A DNA stretch of 64,000 nucleotides from CAWEQO01 sp963811225. GTDB taxonomy: Bacteria > Chloroflexota > Anaerolineae > Anaerolineales > Anaerolineaceae. Location of the stretch: positions 558,001 to 622,000 of the forward strand of contig CAWEQO010000001.1 of assembly GCA_963811225.1 (NCBI GenBank), in the 5' to 3' direction. Below, piece by piece: positions 37,569 through 46,800 of this stretch. The notes beneath the pieces were generated by a model that did not search any database, had not been told where the DNA came from, and saw only the letters and a list, made by a program, of their open reading frames with translations. Both the position numbers and the translations under genes were made by a program. Within the stretch, counting starts at the first letter, position 1. Every line of letters starts with the position of its first letter.

Positions 37569-38312
37569 CTATCCTCTATTCTCTGTTTCATAGATCAACA
37601 AGGCTGCGGCAACCACGGCGGCGGTTTCCATGCGCAGGATGCGCCGGCCGAGGGTGATGGGTTGGAAGCCGGATTGGCGGGCGGCGAGGATCTCCTCGTC
37701 GGAGAAGCCGCCTTCGGGGCCGATGAAGACAGCGGCGGAAGACTCGCCCTGAACCAGGGGGAGAGGGCCTAGCGCCTGGCGCAGGCTGACGGTATGCTCG
37801 CCTTCAAAGGGGATCAGCTTGAGGTCGTGGTGGGCGCCGGCCAGGGCGGCGTCGAAGCGCAGCGGCGGGTGCAGATCGGGGATGCGGCCGCGGCGGGACT
37901 GCTCGGCGGCTTCACGCAGGATGCGCTGCCAGCGCTCCAGCTTCTTGGCCGCGTCGCGTGAGTCCTGCACCAGGGTGCGGCTGGTGATCACCGGCACGAA
38001 GGCGCTCGCGCCGACCTCGGTGCATTTCTGCAGCATCCACTCGAACTTTTCACGGCGCGAGAGCGCCAGGTAGAGGGTCAGGCGGATAGGCGGCTCGCCG
38101 GCAGCCGGGCGATCGGAGAGGATGCGTCCGGCCGTCTGGCTGCGGTCCACCTGGGTCAACTCGATCTCGTATTCACGGCCCTGGCCGTCGAGGACGATGA
38201 CCGTCTGTCCCGGCGAGAGGCGCAGGACGGAGGTGATCTGATGGGCGAGATCGGGTGGAAAGCTGACCGAACCGGGCTGGAAGGAGGTAGGGGGAAGGAA
38301 GAAACGGTGCAT
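37569..38312 (-). CDS. rsmE: 16S rRNA m3U1498 methyltransferase
   Basis: 247-aa SPOUT methyltransferase that modifies U1498 in the decoding region of 16S rRNA using SAM. An N-terminal PUA-like domain (MHRFFLPPTSFQPGSVSFP) is followed by the knotted domain: VTSRTLVQDS-like segment, RRGRIPDLHPPLRF, FIGPEGGFSDEEI and ITLGRRILRMETAAVVA. These are the invariant RsmE motifs. It starts 6 bases after the rsmI stop, so the two 16S rRNA modification genes form an operon. Confidence 0.96.
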   Translation of the reverse strand: MHRFFLPPTSFQPGSVSFPPDLAHQITSVLRLSPGQTVIVLDGQGREYEIELTQVDRSQTAGRILSDRPAAGEPPIRLTLYLALSRREKFEWMLQKCTEVGASAFVPVITSRTLVQDSRDAAKKLERWQRILREAAEQSRRGRIPDLHPPLRFDAALAGAHHDLKLIPFEGEHTVSLRQALGPLPLVQGESSAAVFIGPEGGFSDEEILAARQSGFQPITLGRRILRMETAAVVAAALLIYETENRG

Positions 38313-38318
38313 ATTTCC

Positions 38319-39038
38319 TTACTGTTCTTCTGCTTCGTTTTCTTCCTGACGCGCTTTGCGGCTCTGCGGTTCATCCTCGGCCCCGGCAATCACAACGGTG
38401 TATTCACCGCGCGGCTCTTCGGTTTCGAAGCGCGCCGCCAGCTCGGAGAGCGTGCCGCGCAAGACCATCTCGAACATCTTGGTCAGATCGTTAGCGACGA
38501 CGGCTCGCCGGTCGCCGTAGACTTCCAAAGCGTCTTGCAGGAAAACCTTTAAGCGGTGGGGGCTCTCGTAGAAGATCAGGGTGTGGGGCGAGGCGGCGTC
38601 GACGGCAAAGAAGCGTTTGCGCGGACCGTGCTTGCGGGGCGGGAAACCCCGGAAGGTGAAACTGTGCACCGGCAGGCCGGAGAGCACCAGGGCCGTGATC
38701 ACGGCGGTTGGCCCGGGGATTGCGGTGATGGGCAGGTCCTCTTCCAGGACGGCGCGCACCAGTGTGAAGCCGGGGTCCGAAACGGAGGGGCTGCCCGCAT
38801 TAGTCACGAGGGCCACGTCTTTACCCTCGCGCAGCAGGTCGAGGATGCGGGGCAGGGAGCGGGCCTCCTTGGGCTCGTAGAACGAGATCTGGGGCTTCTT
38901 GATATCGAAATGCTTGAGCATCATGCCTGTCTTACGGGTGTCCTCGCTGACGACCACGTCGACGGCGCGCAGCGTTTCGAGGGCGCGCAGGGTGATATCG
39001 CTCAGGTTGCCAATCGGGGTGGCGACTAGATAGAGCAT
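38319..39038 (-). CDS. rsmI: 16S rRNA 2'-O-ribose C1402 methyltransferase
   Basis: 239 aa of the tetrapyrrole-methylase-type fold. The signature MLYLVATPIGNLSDITLRA, VVSEDTRKTGMMLKHF, LVTNAGSPSVSDPG, AIPGPTAVITALVLSGLP and FIFYESPHR-type (here LIFYESPHR) motifs identify RsmI. It methylates C1402 near the ribosomal P site together with RsmH. The C-terminal tail is Glu/Arg-rich (RKARQEENEAEEQ), slightly shorter than in E. coli, which has an extra helical domain. Upstream gene of the rsmI-rsmE pair. Confidence 0.96.
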   Translation of the reverse strand: MLYLVATPIGNLSDITLRALETLRAVDVVVSEDTRKTGMMLKHFDIKKPQISFYEPKEARSLPRILDLLREGKDVALVTNAGSPSVSDPGFTLVRAVLEEDLPITAIPGPTAVITALVLSGLPVHSFTFRGFPPRKHGPRKRFFAVDAASPHTLIFYESPHRLKVFLQDALEVYGDRRAVVANDLTKMFEMVLRGTLSELAARFETEEPRGEYTVVIAGAEDEPQSRKARQEENEAEEQ

Positions 39039-39121
39039 GCTTAGAGTATATCAGAGAGGGGTTGGAATGTCATTGTAATTACCTGTTGTTCGCAGGATTG
39101 CGTCACTCGAACCATAAAAGA

Positions 39122-41014
39122 TTACCGTGTTAGCTCTGGCGGATCGTAGAAGCGTTCGAGCAGCATTTCGTAGGTCATGATCGGGGCGAGCTTGCCAATG
39201 ATATTTTCCTCCTGGCCCGCGTTCATACGGACCCAAATGGAGCGCAGGTAATCGGGGTTGAACAGATCGCGGCGGAGAAGCCTATCTCCGAGCAGGATCG
39301 ATTCGGCCCAATCGTGGAGATCGCCGCGCAGCCAGCTCTCGTAATCGGCATATAGGTCACGATATTCCGGGAAGATCGGGCGGTAGTGGCGGTTGATCTT
39401 GCGCCGGCCCCAATTCTTGACCCGCTCGAAAAAATGCCTGGCGCGGTTTTCGGTCAGCGGATCGCGGTCGTAAGCGTTCAACACCCCGGCAATCCTGGGC
39501 ATACAGCGTACGATCATGGCCTTGCGCAGCCTGCGGTTGGCGCGCAACTGGGGCGGCAAGGCGTACATGAAACTCAGGTAATCGTAGTCGTAGAAGGGGA
39601 AGCGCAGCTCGAAGGCGGAGCGCTTGAAGACGGTGTAATACTGGAACATACGCCGGTCGGTATTGACCAGGGCGAAATACTCGGCGCGCTGGCGGTAGGG
39701 CAGGCCCTCAAAGGGCTTCAACTCCTGGCAAAGCGATTCGTAGGCGCTGCCCCGCAGTGCGTCGCACACCCGCGGCGAGTACAGCCGGGCTTCCTCGGAA
39801 TCGCTGATAGAAGGCCAGGTGGCGCGCTGGATGAGGTTGCGGTACATGCGCTGCAAGAAGGTGACATCATCACCGGCATGCAGCAGCGCCGGGTCGTTCC
39901 AGGAGAGGACCGTGAAGTCGCCGCCCAGGCCGGTCAAATTCAGGTCGATGAAGCGGCGAATCTCATCCAGGCAGCTGATCCCGTGCATGTGGATCCAGCT
40001 GTGGAAGCCCTCGGTCAGGTCCAGGTGCAGCCCGGCGTAATCCTTCACCCAACAGCCGTCCTGCCAGGCAAAGCTGTGATGGCGCGAGCCGACCGCCTGG
40101 GCGATCAGGCTGGCGTAGCACATGTCGACCGAGTCCTCCAGGCCGTAGGTGAAGGTGTCGACCGTGCTGCGCTCTTCGGGGATCATGCCAAGGATGGCGC
40201 GCGAGTTCAGTCCGCCGCTCAACAGAACCCCCAGGCGGTAGCTGCCCTGCGACTGGCGGGTAACACCCGCCCGGAACAGGCGCGTGCTCTCTTCCAGGGC
40301 CTCCTCAAAGCGAATCCCGGCAGGCAGGGCCGGCAGCTGCGAGAAATCCCAGTAGGAGCGGATATCCAGGCGGTCGTCTTGAAGGGAGTAGCGGGCAATC
40401 GAGGCGTTGGGGAGCAGCTTGACGCTCTTGAAGAAGGTTTTATCGCCCAGCAAGTATTGGAAGCGCATGTACTCGGCAAAGGCGGTCGAGTCCAGCTGCC
40501 GCTCGAAGCCGGGCTTGCATAACAGCGCCTTCATCTCGGGGGCAAAGCAGAAGACGCCCTGCTCGTGAGAATAGTAGGTGGGATACAGGCCGAAGCGGTC
40601 GTTGGCGAGGAGCAGCGCCTGGCGCTTACGGTCCCAAACGGCAAGGACAAACGTGCCATTGAGCGCCTCGACGAAGGCGTCTCCCTGGAGTTGATACAGG
40701 TGGAGGATCAGGTCCAGATCACCGGCGGCTTCACAAGGGTAGCTCTGACGCTCCAACCGCCGGCGCAGCTCGTCCTGGTTGTAGATTTCGCCGCTCAAGA
40801 ACACTGCCAGGCTGCCGTCTGGGCTGAGCAGCGGCTGAGCCTCCGGGTTGAAGATGCCGATGCCGATCCGGCCGAGAGCGGCCCCGCCCCAATCGTCCAC
40901 CCAGGTGTCAGCCTGGTGGCGGTCGTGGTGAGTCATCACCTGCCCCGAATGCCGGATCAGCGACGGCAGGGGCATGCAGTCCTTCGAATCGATCACGCCG
41001 AAGACACCACTCAT
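39122..41014 (-). CDS. Asparagine-synthetase-like protein with altered active sites
   Basis: 630 aa with the AsnB architecture: N-terminal Ntn glutaminase-like domain (about 1-200; GEIYNQDELRRRL, FVLAVWDRKRQALLLANDRFG, FCFAPEMKALL) and C-terminal synthetase-like domain (from about 225). Two key sites differ. The catalytic Cys after the initiator is Ser (MSGVFGV instead of MCGI). The pyrophosphate-binding SGGxDS reads SGGLNS (about residue 266). The later GGD-E-FGG loop reads GGDFTVLSW. So glutamine hydrolysis is unlikely and adenylation may be impaired. It overlaps by 4 bases (ATGA) the dehydrogenase-like gene upstream. A role in amide or lasso-peptide-like chemistry, or surface-polymer modification, is possible but unproven. 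Confidence 0.82.
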   Translation of the reverse strand: MSGVFGVIDSKDCMPLPSLIRHSGQVMTHHDRHQADTWVDDWGGAALGRIGIGIFNPEAQPLLSPDGSLAVFLSGEIYNQDELRRRLERQSYPCEAAGDLDLILHLYQLQGDAFVEALNGTFVLAVWDRKRQALLLANDRFGLYPTYYSHEQGVFCFAPEMKALLCKPGFERQLDSTAFAEYMRFQYLLGDKTFFKSVKLLPNASIARYSLQDDRLDIRSYWDFSQLPALPAGIRFEEALEESTRLFRAGVTRQSQGSYRLGVLLSGGLNSRAILGMIPEERSTVDTFTYGLEDSVDMCYASLIAQAVGSRHHSFAWQDGCWVKDYAGLHLDLTEGFHSWIHMHGISCLDEIRRFIDLNLTGLGGDFTVLSWNDPALLHAGDDVTFLQRMYRNLIQRATWPSISDSEEARLYSPRVCDALRGSAYESLCQELKPFEGLPYRQRAEYFALVNTDRRMFQYYTVFKRSAFELRFPFYDYDYLSFMYALPPQLRANRRLRKAMIVRCMPRIAGVLNAYDRDPLTENRARHFFERVKNWGRRKINRHYRPIFPEYRDLYADYESWLRGDLHDWAESILLGDRLLRRDLFNPDYLRSIWVRMNAGQEENIIGKLAPIMTYEMLLERFYDPPELTR

Positions 41015-42297
41015 GCAGCGACCTCGGCCAGCTTCCTGAGGGTGACGCCCAGGCGGAACTCGTCGTAGCGTTCCAGGGCGGTGGCCCGGATGGCGGCGTT
41101 ATTGCGCAAGCGGCTGTAGGCGCGCCAGGCCAGCCGGCGACGCACACCCGCTGCGCCTTGCTCGCGCCAGACCTTGGGCAAACCGCGCAGGCCACCGCCC
41201 TCGCCGGAGGCAGACTGATTCAGCTCGACGTGGTTGTTCCAGGCGATCTGGCGGGCCAGCGCCACTGCGGGCTGCCCGGCGGTCTGCGCGGCCTGCAGCA
41301 GGCGGGCGACCGACCGCGCAAAGCTGCTCTGGATGACGGTTTGGACCTCGTCCAGGTGGAAATGCTGGCCGTTGGCGTCCACCGCAAACACGCCGCCGCA
41401 GTTGGCCACAAAGTCGGGCAGGAGCAGCACGCCGCGTTCGAGCAGCGCTTGCTCGGCAGGATGCGAGACGGGCGCATTGGCAATCGGCACGATGGCCTCT
41501 GCCCGGATGAGATCGACATTGCCGGAGTGGATGGTGTGCGAGAGCGCGCCGGGGACCAGCACATCCACCGGCCGGCACAGCAGCTCTGCACGCGGCAGGC
41601 GCTGTGCGCCTGAATAATGAGCGACCAGGGAATCGCCGTGCTGCCGCTTCAAGTCCAGCAGGCGCGGCACGTCCAATCCGTTTTCGGCGACAACAGCCCC
41701 CTCGGCGGTGGAGACCGCCACCAGGCGCGCCCCGGCCTCAGCCAGCATAGGCGCCAGCCCGGCGGCCACTTTGCCGAAGCCCTCGAGGGCAATGCGCAAG
41801 CCCTGCAGGTCTTTGCCCTGAAAGGCGGCTGCGGCGCGGAGCGACTCGAACACGGTCAGCGAAGTGGCCAGTGATGCGTCGATCTGCTCGCCGGAGAGGG
41901 GCGTCCCGGCCGCGCCGAGCATGTCGGACAGGTCCTGGTTGGTGGTGCCGAGATCGACGCCTGGGAGGTACACGCCGCGCTGCACCAGCGGGCGGATGGC
42001 GCGGCCATAGGCGCGCATCAGCTCTCGACGGTCGCAGCCGAGTGCATCCACGTCTGCGGTGATCCAGCCCTTGGCGCCGCCCATGGGCACGTTCAGCCAG
42101 CCCCACTTAAACGTCATCGACCGGGCGATGTCACACAAGCCTTCGAGGGTGTCGGTTGCATAACGGACACCCCCGCAAGCTGCGCCCTGGACAGGCCGGT
42201 CGATGATGACATAACCAATTTTTCCAAAAAGTGGGTCGTGCGCCTCGACGATCAGATCGGGTGGATCTGCGCTGGGAACAAGGTAAGTGCGATTCAT
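41011..42297 (-). CDS. Glutamate/leucine dehydrogenase-family protein
   Basis: 428 aa. The dimerisation domain holds AACGGVRYATDTLEGLCDIARSM and the substrate-site MTFKWGWLNVPMGGAKGWI (catalytic-type Lys in GGAKG; usually PxGGxKGG, here the last Gly is Trp). Further marks are GVDLGTTNQDLSDM and a Rossmann half with ALEGFGKVAAGLAPMLAEAGA (about 178). The C-terminus (about 330-428) is longer and more divergent than in known GDHs. The family oxidatively deaminates amino acids with NAD(P)+; the changed motif and linkage to the asparagine-synthetase-like gene make the true substrate uncertain. It is the upstream gene of that pair. Confidence 0.85.
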   Translation of the reverse strand: MNRTYLVPSADPPDLIVEAHDPLFGKIGYVIIDRPVQGAACGGVRYATDTLEGLCDIARSMTFKWGWLNVPMGGAKGWITADVDALGCDRRELMRAYGRAIRPLVQRGVYLPGVDLGTTNQDLSDMLGAAGTPLSGEQIDASLATSLTVFESLRAAAAFQGKDLQGLRIALEGFGKVAAGLAPMLAEAGARLVAVSTAEGAVVAENGLDVPRLLDLKRQHGDSLVAHYSGAQRLPRAELLCRPVDVLVPGALSHTIHSGNVDLIRAEAIVPIANAPVSHPAEQALLERGVLLLPDFVANCGGVFAVDANGQHFHLDEVQTVIQSSFARSVARLLQAAQTAGQPAVALARQIAWNNHVELNQSASGEGGGLRGLPKVWREQGAAGVRRRLAWRAYSRLRNNAAIRATALERYDEFRLGVTLRKLAEVAA

Positions 42298-42439
42298 AAG
42301 TCTCCCGTTGTGCTGCGATGGACGTCAGTGCAATGGCGCGCAGAATGAACGACAATCGGTAAGTTATTGTATTCTTATCGCCATTATAACCCGAACGAGA
42401 CCTCACATCCGAAAGGTAGGGAGGGTGGCCCCTGACGAT

Positions 42440-43708
42440 TTAGCGCTGCAAGTAATCCCTCAAAATCTCGACGGCTTTCCCCACGCCGTCTTCGCTGCGG
42501 ATGCGCTCGCCCAATTCAGCCACCCGACTGCGCATCTTCGAATCTTGTAGCATAAGTTCAATGTTCTCAGCAAGCGCTGCAACAGTCAACTTGTGGAAGG
42601 GCACCGGCTGCGGTCCAACCCCCAATTGGGCCACCTGACGCCCCCAGAAAGGCTGGTCGGCGGTGAACGGGACGATGAACGAAGGGATCCCCGCGCGCAG
42701 AGCGTCGGCGGTGGTGCCGATGCCGCCATGGTGGACGGCAGAAATCATGCGCGGCAGCAGCCAGTCGAAGGGGGCGTGATCGATTACGTAAACGTCCGAC
42801 GGGAGGTTGGCCGGGCACAGCCCGCCCCAACCGGTCAGCAGCAAGCCGCGCTGACCGGTCTGCGCCAGCGCGTCTAGCGCCATCTGGGTGATCCGCTTAG
42901 GGTCGCCGTTCACGACGCTGCCAAAACCGATGAACACCGGCGGCGCACCGTCGTCCAGGAAGGCTTGCAAGCCGGGGGGAGGCCGCCAGCCGGGCGGCGA
43001 GTCGAGGAACCAGTAACCGCAGAGATGGACGTTTGGACCCCACTCGGGTGGACGCGGGACGACGTGACGGCTCATGCCGTACAGGATGGGCGTTACGCGC
43101 TCGTTCTGCGGATCGAAGGGCCAGGAGGCGGTCATCTGCGGAAGATCACGATGCTTGAGCCGCAGCAGGGCATACCCGAGCTTGTTTCCCCACCAGAAAA
43201 GACGGTCGAAGTAAACGTGCAGCTTCCGGTCGTATTCAGGGCCGAGCGGAAAAGGCGAGAAGAGCGCATTCGGGAAGGAGCCGGTGGGGGCAAATACAGT
43301 AAACATCAGGGCGGAAAAGTCGGGAATGCCACGGCGGACGGCGGCCTCATGCCCGGCGACGGTCAACAGCAGCGAGTGGATGATGGCGTCGGCGCCCTGA
43401 CAAGCCGCGTCAACATCCTTTAGCATCTGGCGGGCCAGCGGCAAGGCGTAGCGCAGCACCACCCATCCGATTCGCAGGGGAGCCAGCACGCCGCTGCCCG
43501 GAGGGGCCTTCGCCACAGCCTGACGCATCAGCTCAGTGGGGTCGCCGGCCAGGGGCGCGAAGGCCAGCCCGTAGCCCTCGACGAACGCGCGAAAAACCGC
43601 CGGCGCCGCAAGCGTGACGGTATAACCGGCGCGCTGCAGGCCCAAACCGAGCGCGATGTAAGGTTGAACGTCGCCACGCGAGCCGTATGCTAAGATTGTC
43701 AATTTCAA
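42440..43708 (-). CDS. GT1-type glycosyltransferase (UGT/sterol glucosyltransferase-like)
   Basis: 422 aa from the TTG at 43708, which has AGGAGG about 10 bases upstream. The frame is open to 43900 but without family character. The N-terminal domain reads LTILAYGSRGDVQPYIALGLGLQRAGYTVTL, the acceptor-side start of MGT/UGT enzymes. The C-terminal nucleotide-sugar site reads VFIGFGSVV (about 275), and the donor signature reads AVHHGGIGTTADALRAGIPSFIVPFTADQPFWGRQV (about 335-370). It resembles bacterial sterol/lipid glucosyltransferases and the epi-vancomycin type. It is divergent from a cis-prenyltransferase gene, so a lipid-linked sugar acceptor is an attractive but unproven idea. Confidence 0.9.
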   Translation of the reverse strand: MKLTILAYGSRGDVQPYIALGLGLQRAGYTVTLAAPAVFRAFVEGYGLAFAPLAGDPTELMRQAVAKAPPGSGVLAPLRIGWVVLRYALPLARQMLKDVDAACQGADAIIHSLLLTVAGHEAAVRRGIPDFSALMFTVFAPTGSFPNALFSPFPLGPEYDRKLHVYFDRLFWWGNKLGYALLRLKHRDLPQMTASWPFDPQNERVTPILYGMSRHVVPRPPEWGPNVHLCGYWFLDSPPGWRPPPGLQAFLDDGAPPVFIGFGSVVNGDPKRITQMALDALAQTGQRGLLLTGWGGLCPANLPSDVYVIDHAPFDWLLPRMISAVHHGGIGTTADALRAGIPSFIVPFTADQPFWGRQVAQLGVGPQPVPFHKLTVAALAENIELMLQDSKMRSRVAELGERIRSEDGVGKAVEILRDYLQR

Positions 43709-43767
43709 CCGGCAAAAACCTCCTACAAAGAGCTGGGACAAAAATCTGTAGTGAATCGATCTATCTA

Positions 43768-43775
43768 TTATAATA
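43768..43775. promoter_or_regulatory. Palindromic ATTATAAT, shared -10 region of divergent genes
   Basis: ATTATAAT reads as TATAAT on both strands (43770-43775 on +, 43773-43768 on -), midway between the glycosyltransferase and the prenyltransferase gene. No -35 elements are clear. Confidence 0.35.
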
Positions 43776-43872
43776 ATTAACGATGCGCAAGATTCAATCC
43801 CGCATGAGGGAATATATCTCACACACGCGCCCGAAAGTTCTTGGATAAGGAGGGAGATGTGGGGGTCTTGAT

Positions 43873-44569
43873 ATGGAGGGTTTGGTGATTGAAGCGACAC
43901 AGAAAACTTTTTCTCGGATTCCGCGTCACGTCGGCTTTATTCCAGATGGCAACCGGCGCTGGGCAGTCGACCGCGGGATGGAACGCCACGAGGGGTATGT
44001 AGCCGGATTACTGCCGGGGTTGGAATTATTGCAGGTATGCCAGGAGTTAGGGATCGAGGAAGCTTCGGTCTATGGGTTCACGCGTGACAATACTCGACGC
44101 CCCAAGAAGCAGACGGAAGCCTTCCGTGACGCCAGTGTGACGTTCGCCTTCGAGGCGCTGGAGCGCGGGGTTGCACTGCTGGCGCTGGGCGAACTCGAGC
44201 ACGGGGATGTTTCCGGAAGAACTGCTGCCCTACACGACCCGCAGCGAGGGCAAAGCCGGCGGAATGCGCGTCAATCTGCTGGTCAATTACGGGTGGGATT
44301 GGGACTTGCAGGCGGCTCTGAGCGCCTCGAACGGCGATGTGGGCAAAAGCAAGAAATCGGTGCATGCCCTGCTGGCTTCGAAAGACGTCTCGCGCATCGA
44401 TCTGATCGTGCGCTGGGGCGGGCGGCGGCGGCTGAGCGGGTTCCTGCCGGTGCAGTCGGTCTATGCGGATTTCTACGTGGTGGATGAGTACTGGCCGGAT
44501 TACAAGGTGGAGCATTTCTACGATGCGCTGGAGTGGTTCCAGACGCAGGAGGTGACGTTAGGGGGATAA
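43873..44569 (+). pseudogene. uppS: cis-prenyltransferase (undecaprenyl diphosphate synthase family), one frameshift
   Basis: 231 aa after repair. The first frame gives HVGFIPDGNRRWAVDRGMERHEGY (substrate P-loop Asp) and VYGFTRDNTRRP. The second gives MFPEELLPYTTR, GGMRVNLLVNYGWDWDL and DLIVRWGGRRRLSGFLPVQSVYADF (the C-terminal diphosphate-binding Arg and Gly block). The join lies at 44192-44193: with one A removed the sequence reads ALGDSSTGMFPEELL. Family members condense isopentenyl units to the lipid carrier of wall and polysaccharide synthesis. As this is usually essential, a sequence error or a second gene elsewhere is likely. Start: ATG at 43873; GTG at 43885 is an alternative with GGAGGG close by. 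Confidence 0.82.
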
Positions 44570-44573
44570 AAAA

Positions 44574-44634
44574 GAGAGTAGAAAACAGAGAGTGGAGGGC
44601 AGTGACTGCTCTCCACTCTCTGTTTTCTACTCTC
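44574..44634. terminator. 24-bp palindrome between convergent uppS and thrS, GAGAGTAG family
   Basis: Arms 44574-44597 and 44611-44634 are exact, with further pairing inward. A-run on the left and T7 on the right allow termination from both sides. Confidence 0.8.
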
Positions 44635-44644
44635 ACAGCTTTTT

Positions 44645-46459
44645 TTACAGCTCGGGCGAGCGTTTGGCGATGCGGTCTTTGATCATAGCGACGAACTCGC
44701 CGGCGGGCATATCGTTCTGGCGCGAACCGTCACGTTTGCGCAGGGCGACCGTGTCGTTTTGCACTTCCTGGTCGCCGACCACGAGCATGTAAGGTACCTT
44801 CATCAACTGGGCCTGGCGGATCTTGGCGCCCATGCGGTCGGGGCCCAGGTCGGCCTCGGCGCGGACGCCTTCGGCGCGCAGGCGGCGCTGCAGCTGGACG
44901 GCGTAATCGATGTGGGCGTCGGTGATGGGCACGATGCGCACCTGCTCGGGCGACAGCCAGACCGGGAAGTTACCGGCGTAGTGCTCCAACAAGAATCCGA
45001 CCAGGCGCTCGTGAGTGCTGAGCGGGGCGCGGTGGATGCACAGGGGGATCTCTTCCTCACCGTTCGCGTTGATGAACTTCAGGTCGAAGCGCTCGGGTAC
45101 GGCGAAGTCGACCTGGTTGGTGGCCAGGGAGAACTCGCGGCCGATGGCGCTGCGGATCTGCACGTCGATCTTGGGACCATAGAAGGCGGCCTCATCATCG
45201 GCTTCGATGAAGGGGATATTGTTGTTGATCAGGGCCTGGCGCACCATCTCTTCGGTCTTCAGCCATAAAGCCTCGTTGTCGACGTACTTCTTCCCCAGGC
45301 CGCTGGGCGCGTACTTGCTCAGGCGCATCGAGTACTCCTGGATGCCGAGCAGCTTGAAATACTCCAGGTACAGGTTGACCACGCCGACGAACTCCTGCTC
45401 GAACTGTTCCACGGAACAATAGATATGGGCATCATTCATCTGCATGGAGCGCACGCGCATCAGGCCGAACAACTCTCCGCTCTTCTCGTAGCGATAGCAG
45501 GTTCCGTACTCGGCCAGGCGAACGGGCAGGTCGCGGTAGCTGCGAGGCTTGCTGGCGAAGATCTTGTGATGGAAGGGGCAGTTCATGGGCTTGATGTAAT
45601 ACTTCTCGCCGTCGTCCAGCTCCATGGGTGGGTACATGCTTTCGGCGTAGTAGGGCAGGTGACCGCTGCGCAAGAACAAGGCCTCCTTGGTCAGGTGTGG
45701 CGTGCGGACGCGGTCGTACCCGGCCTTGAACTCCATCTCCTTGGCCAGGGCTTCGATCTCCTCGATCATAACGCCGCCACGCGGCAGCCACAGGGGCAGG
45801 CCAGGCCCGACCTCTTCGTCGAAGGTGAAGATCTCAAGCTCTTTGCCCAGCTTGCGGTGGTCGCGCTTCTTGGCTTCCTCGAGCCGCCACAGGTACTGCT
45901 TCAGCTCATCGGCATTGTGCCAGGCCGTGCCATAGATGCGCTGCAGCTGCTGTTTGTGCTCGTCGCCGCGCCAGTAAGCCCCGGCCACGCTCATCAGCTT
46001 GACCGCCGAGGGGTTGATCTGGCGGGTATTCTCGACGTGGGGGCCGCGGCACAGATCGGTGAAGGTGTCGTGCTGGTAGATAGAGATCTCAGGCTTCTCC
46101 TGGAGCGGATTGCCGTACTCATCCGTGCCTCCCTGTTCGAGTCCCTCGATCAGCTCCAGCTTGTAGGGCTGGTCTTTAAAGATCTCGCGGGCTTCATCGG
46201 CCGAGACAACCTTCTTCTCGAACTCGTGCTTCCCTGCAATGATTTGACGCATGCGCTTCTCGATCTTCTCCAAGTCTTCTGGGGTCAAGGTGCGGGGCAG
46301 GTCGAAATCGTAATAGAATCCATCTTCCACTGGGGGGCCGATGGTGTATTTGGCCTCTGGGAACATTTCCAGCACGGCCTGGGCCATGACGTGCGCCGCC
46401 GAGTGGCGGATGCGGTACAGGTCGCTGTCTTGATAGCGTTCTGCTGGTTTATCAGACAT
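44645..46459 (-). CDS. thrS: Threonyl-tRNA synthetase
   Basis: 604 aa from the ATG at 46459 (GAGGAG upstream). The N-terminal TGS domain is absent: the protein begins with the editing domain (IRHSAAHVMAQAVLEMFPEAKYTIG, HxxxH zinc/editing motif at about residue 18-22). Class II core: motif 1 region near GYDRVRTPHL, MNCPFHHKIF (Cys zinc ligand), motif 2 ELFGLMRVRSMQMNDAHIY, and motif 3 PLCIHRAPLSTHERLVGFLLEHYAG. The anticodon-binding domain has VPITDAHIDYAVQLQRRL. The motif-2 end MQMNDAH differs from the common FTQDDAH. Expression is controlled by the T-box leader upstream. Confidence 0.97.
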   Translation of the reverse strand: MSDKPAERYQDSDLYRIRHSAAHVMAQAVLEMFPEAKYTIGPPVEDGFYYDFDLPRTLTPEDLEKIEKRMRQIIAGKHEFEKKVVSADEAREIFKDQPYKLELIEGLEQGGTDEYGNPLQEKPEISIYQHDTFTDLCRGPHVENTRQINPSAVKLMSVAGAYWRGDEHKQQLQRIYGTAWHNADELKQYLWRLEEAKKRDHRKLGKELEIFTFDEEVGPGLPLWLPRGGVMIEEIEALAKEMEFKAGYDRVRTPHLTKEALFLRSGHLPYYAESMYPPMELDDGEKYYIKPMNCPFHHKIFASKPRSYRDLPVRLAEYGTCYRYEKSGELFGLMRVRSMQMNDAHIYCSVEQFEQEFVGVVNLYLEYFKLLGIQEYSMRLSKYAPSGLGKKYVDNEALWLKTEEMVRQALINNNIPFIEADDEAAFYGPKIDVQIRSAIGREFSLATNQVDFAVPERFDLKFINANGEEEIPLCIHRAPLSTHERLVGFLLEHYAGNFPVWLSPEQVRIVPITDAHIDYAVQLQRRLRAEGVRAEADLGPDRMGAKIRQAQLMKVPYMLVVGDQEVQNDTVALRKRDGSRQNDMPAGEFVAMIKDRIAKRSPEL

Positions 46460-46549
46460 AATCATCTCCTCGTTCTTGAGAAGTAACTTGCCGCTGCTGT
46501 TGAAGCCGCGCTTCCCGCAGCAGCCACAAATCACTTCTCCAGCTTGTTA

Positions 46550-46795
46550 AAATAAAAACTCTCACCCATCCTGGGGCGAGAGTAAAATCACGCGGTTCCA
46601 CCCAGATTAGACGCCAGGCGTCCATCTCGTTGAGCCGCTAACGGGGCCATCCGTTTGCCGTACTGCGCTGTCGCGGTTCAGGCTCAAGCTCGCGGGTGGT
46701 TTTCGCCGGTCAGACGCCCCTGGAGACTCTCAGTCTGTGGTCTCCAATCCCTGTCGGGTCTGCGGTCCGGCTACTCGTCCCGGTCATTGCTGTTG
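46550..46795 (-). promoter_or_regulatory. T-box riboswitch, threonine-specific, with terminator
   Basis: On the minus strand the antiterminator motif GGGTGGAACCGCG lies at 46603-46591. Its UGGA bulge would pair with the 3' UCCA end of uncharged tRNA-Thr. It is followed by a terminator (46583-46558) of CTCTCGCCC / GGGTGAGAG type and TTTTTATTTT. Stem I upstream has the AGAG/GGAGACC distal features, and in its 3' specifier-loop side the codon ACC (46710-46708), a Thr codon followed by G. Uncharged tRNA-Thr binding would favour read-through into thrS about 90 bases on. Confidence 0.93.
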
Positions 46796-46800
46796 GAGAA

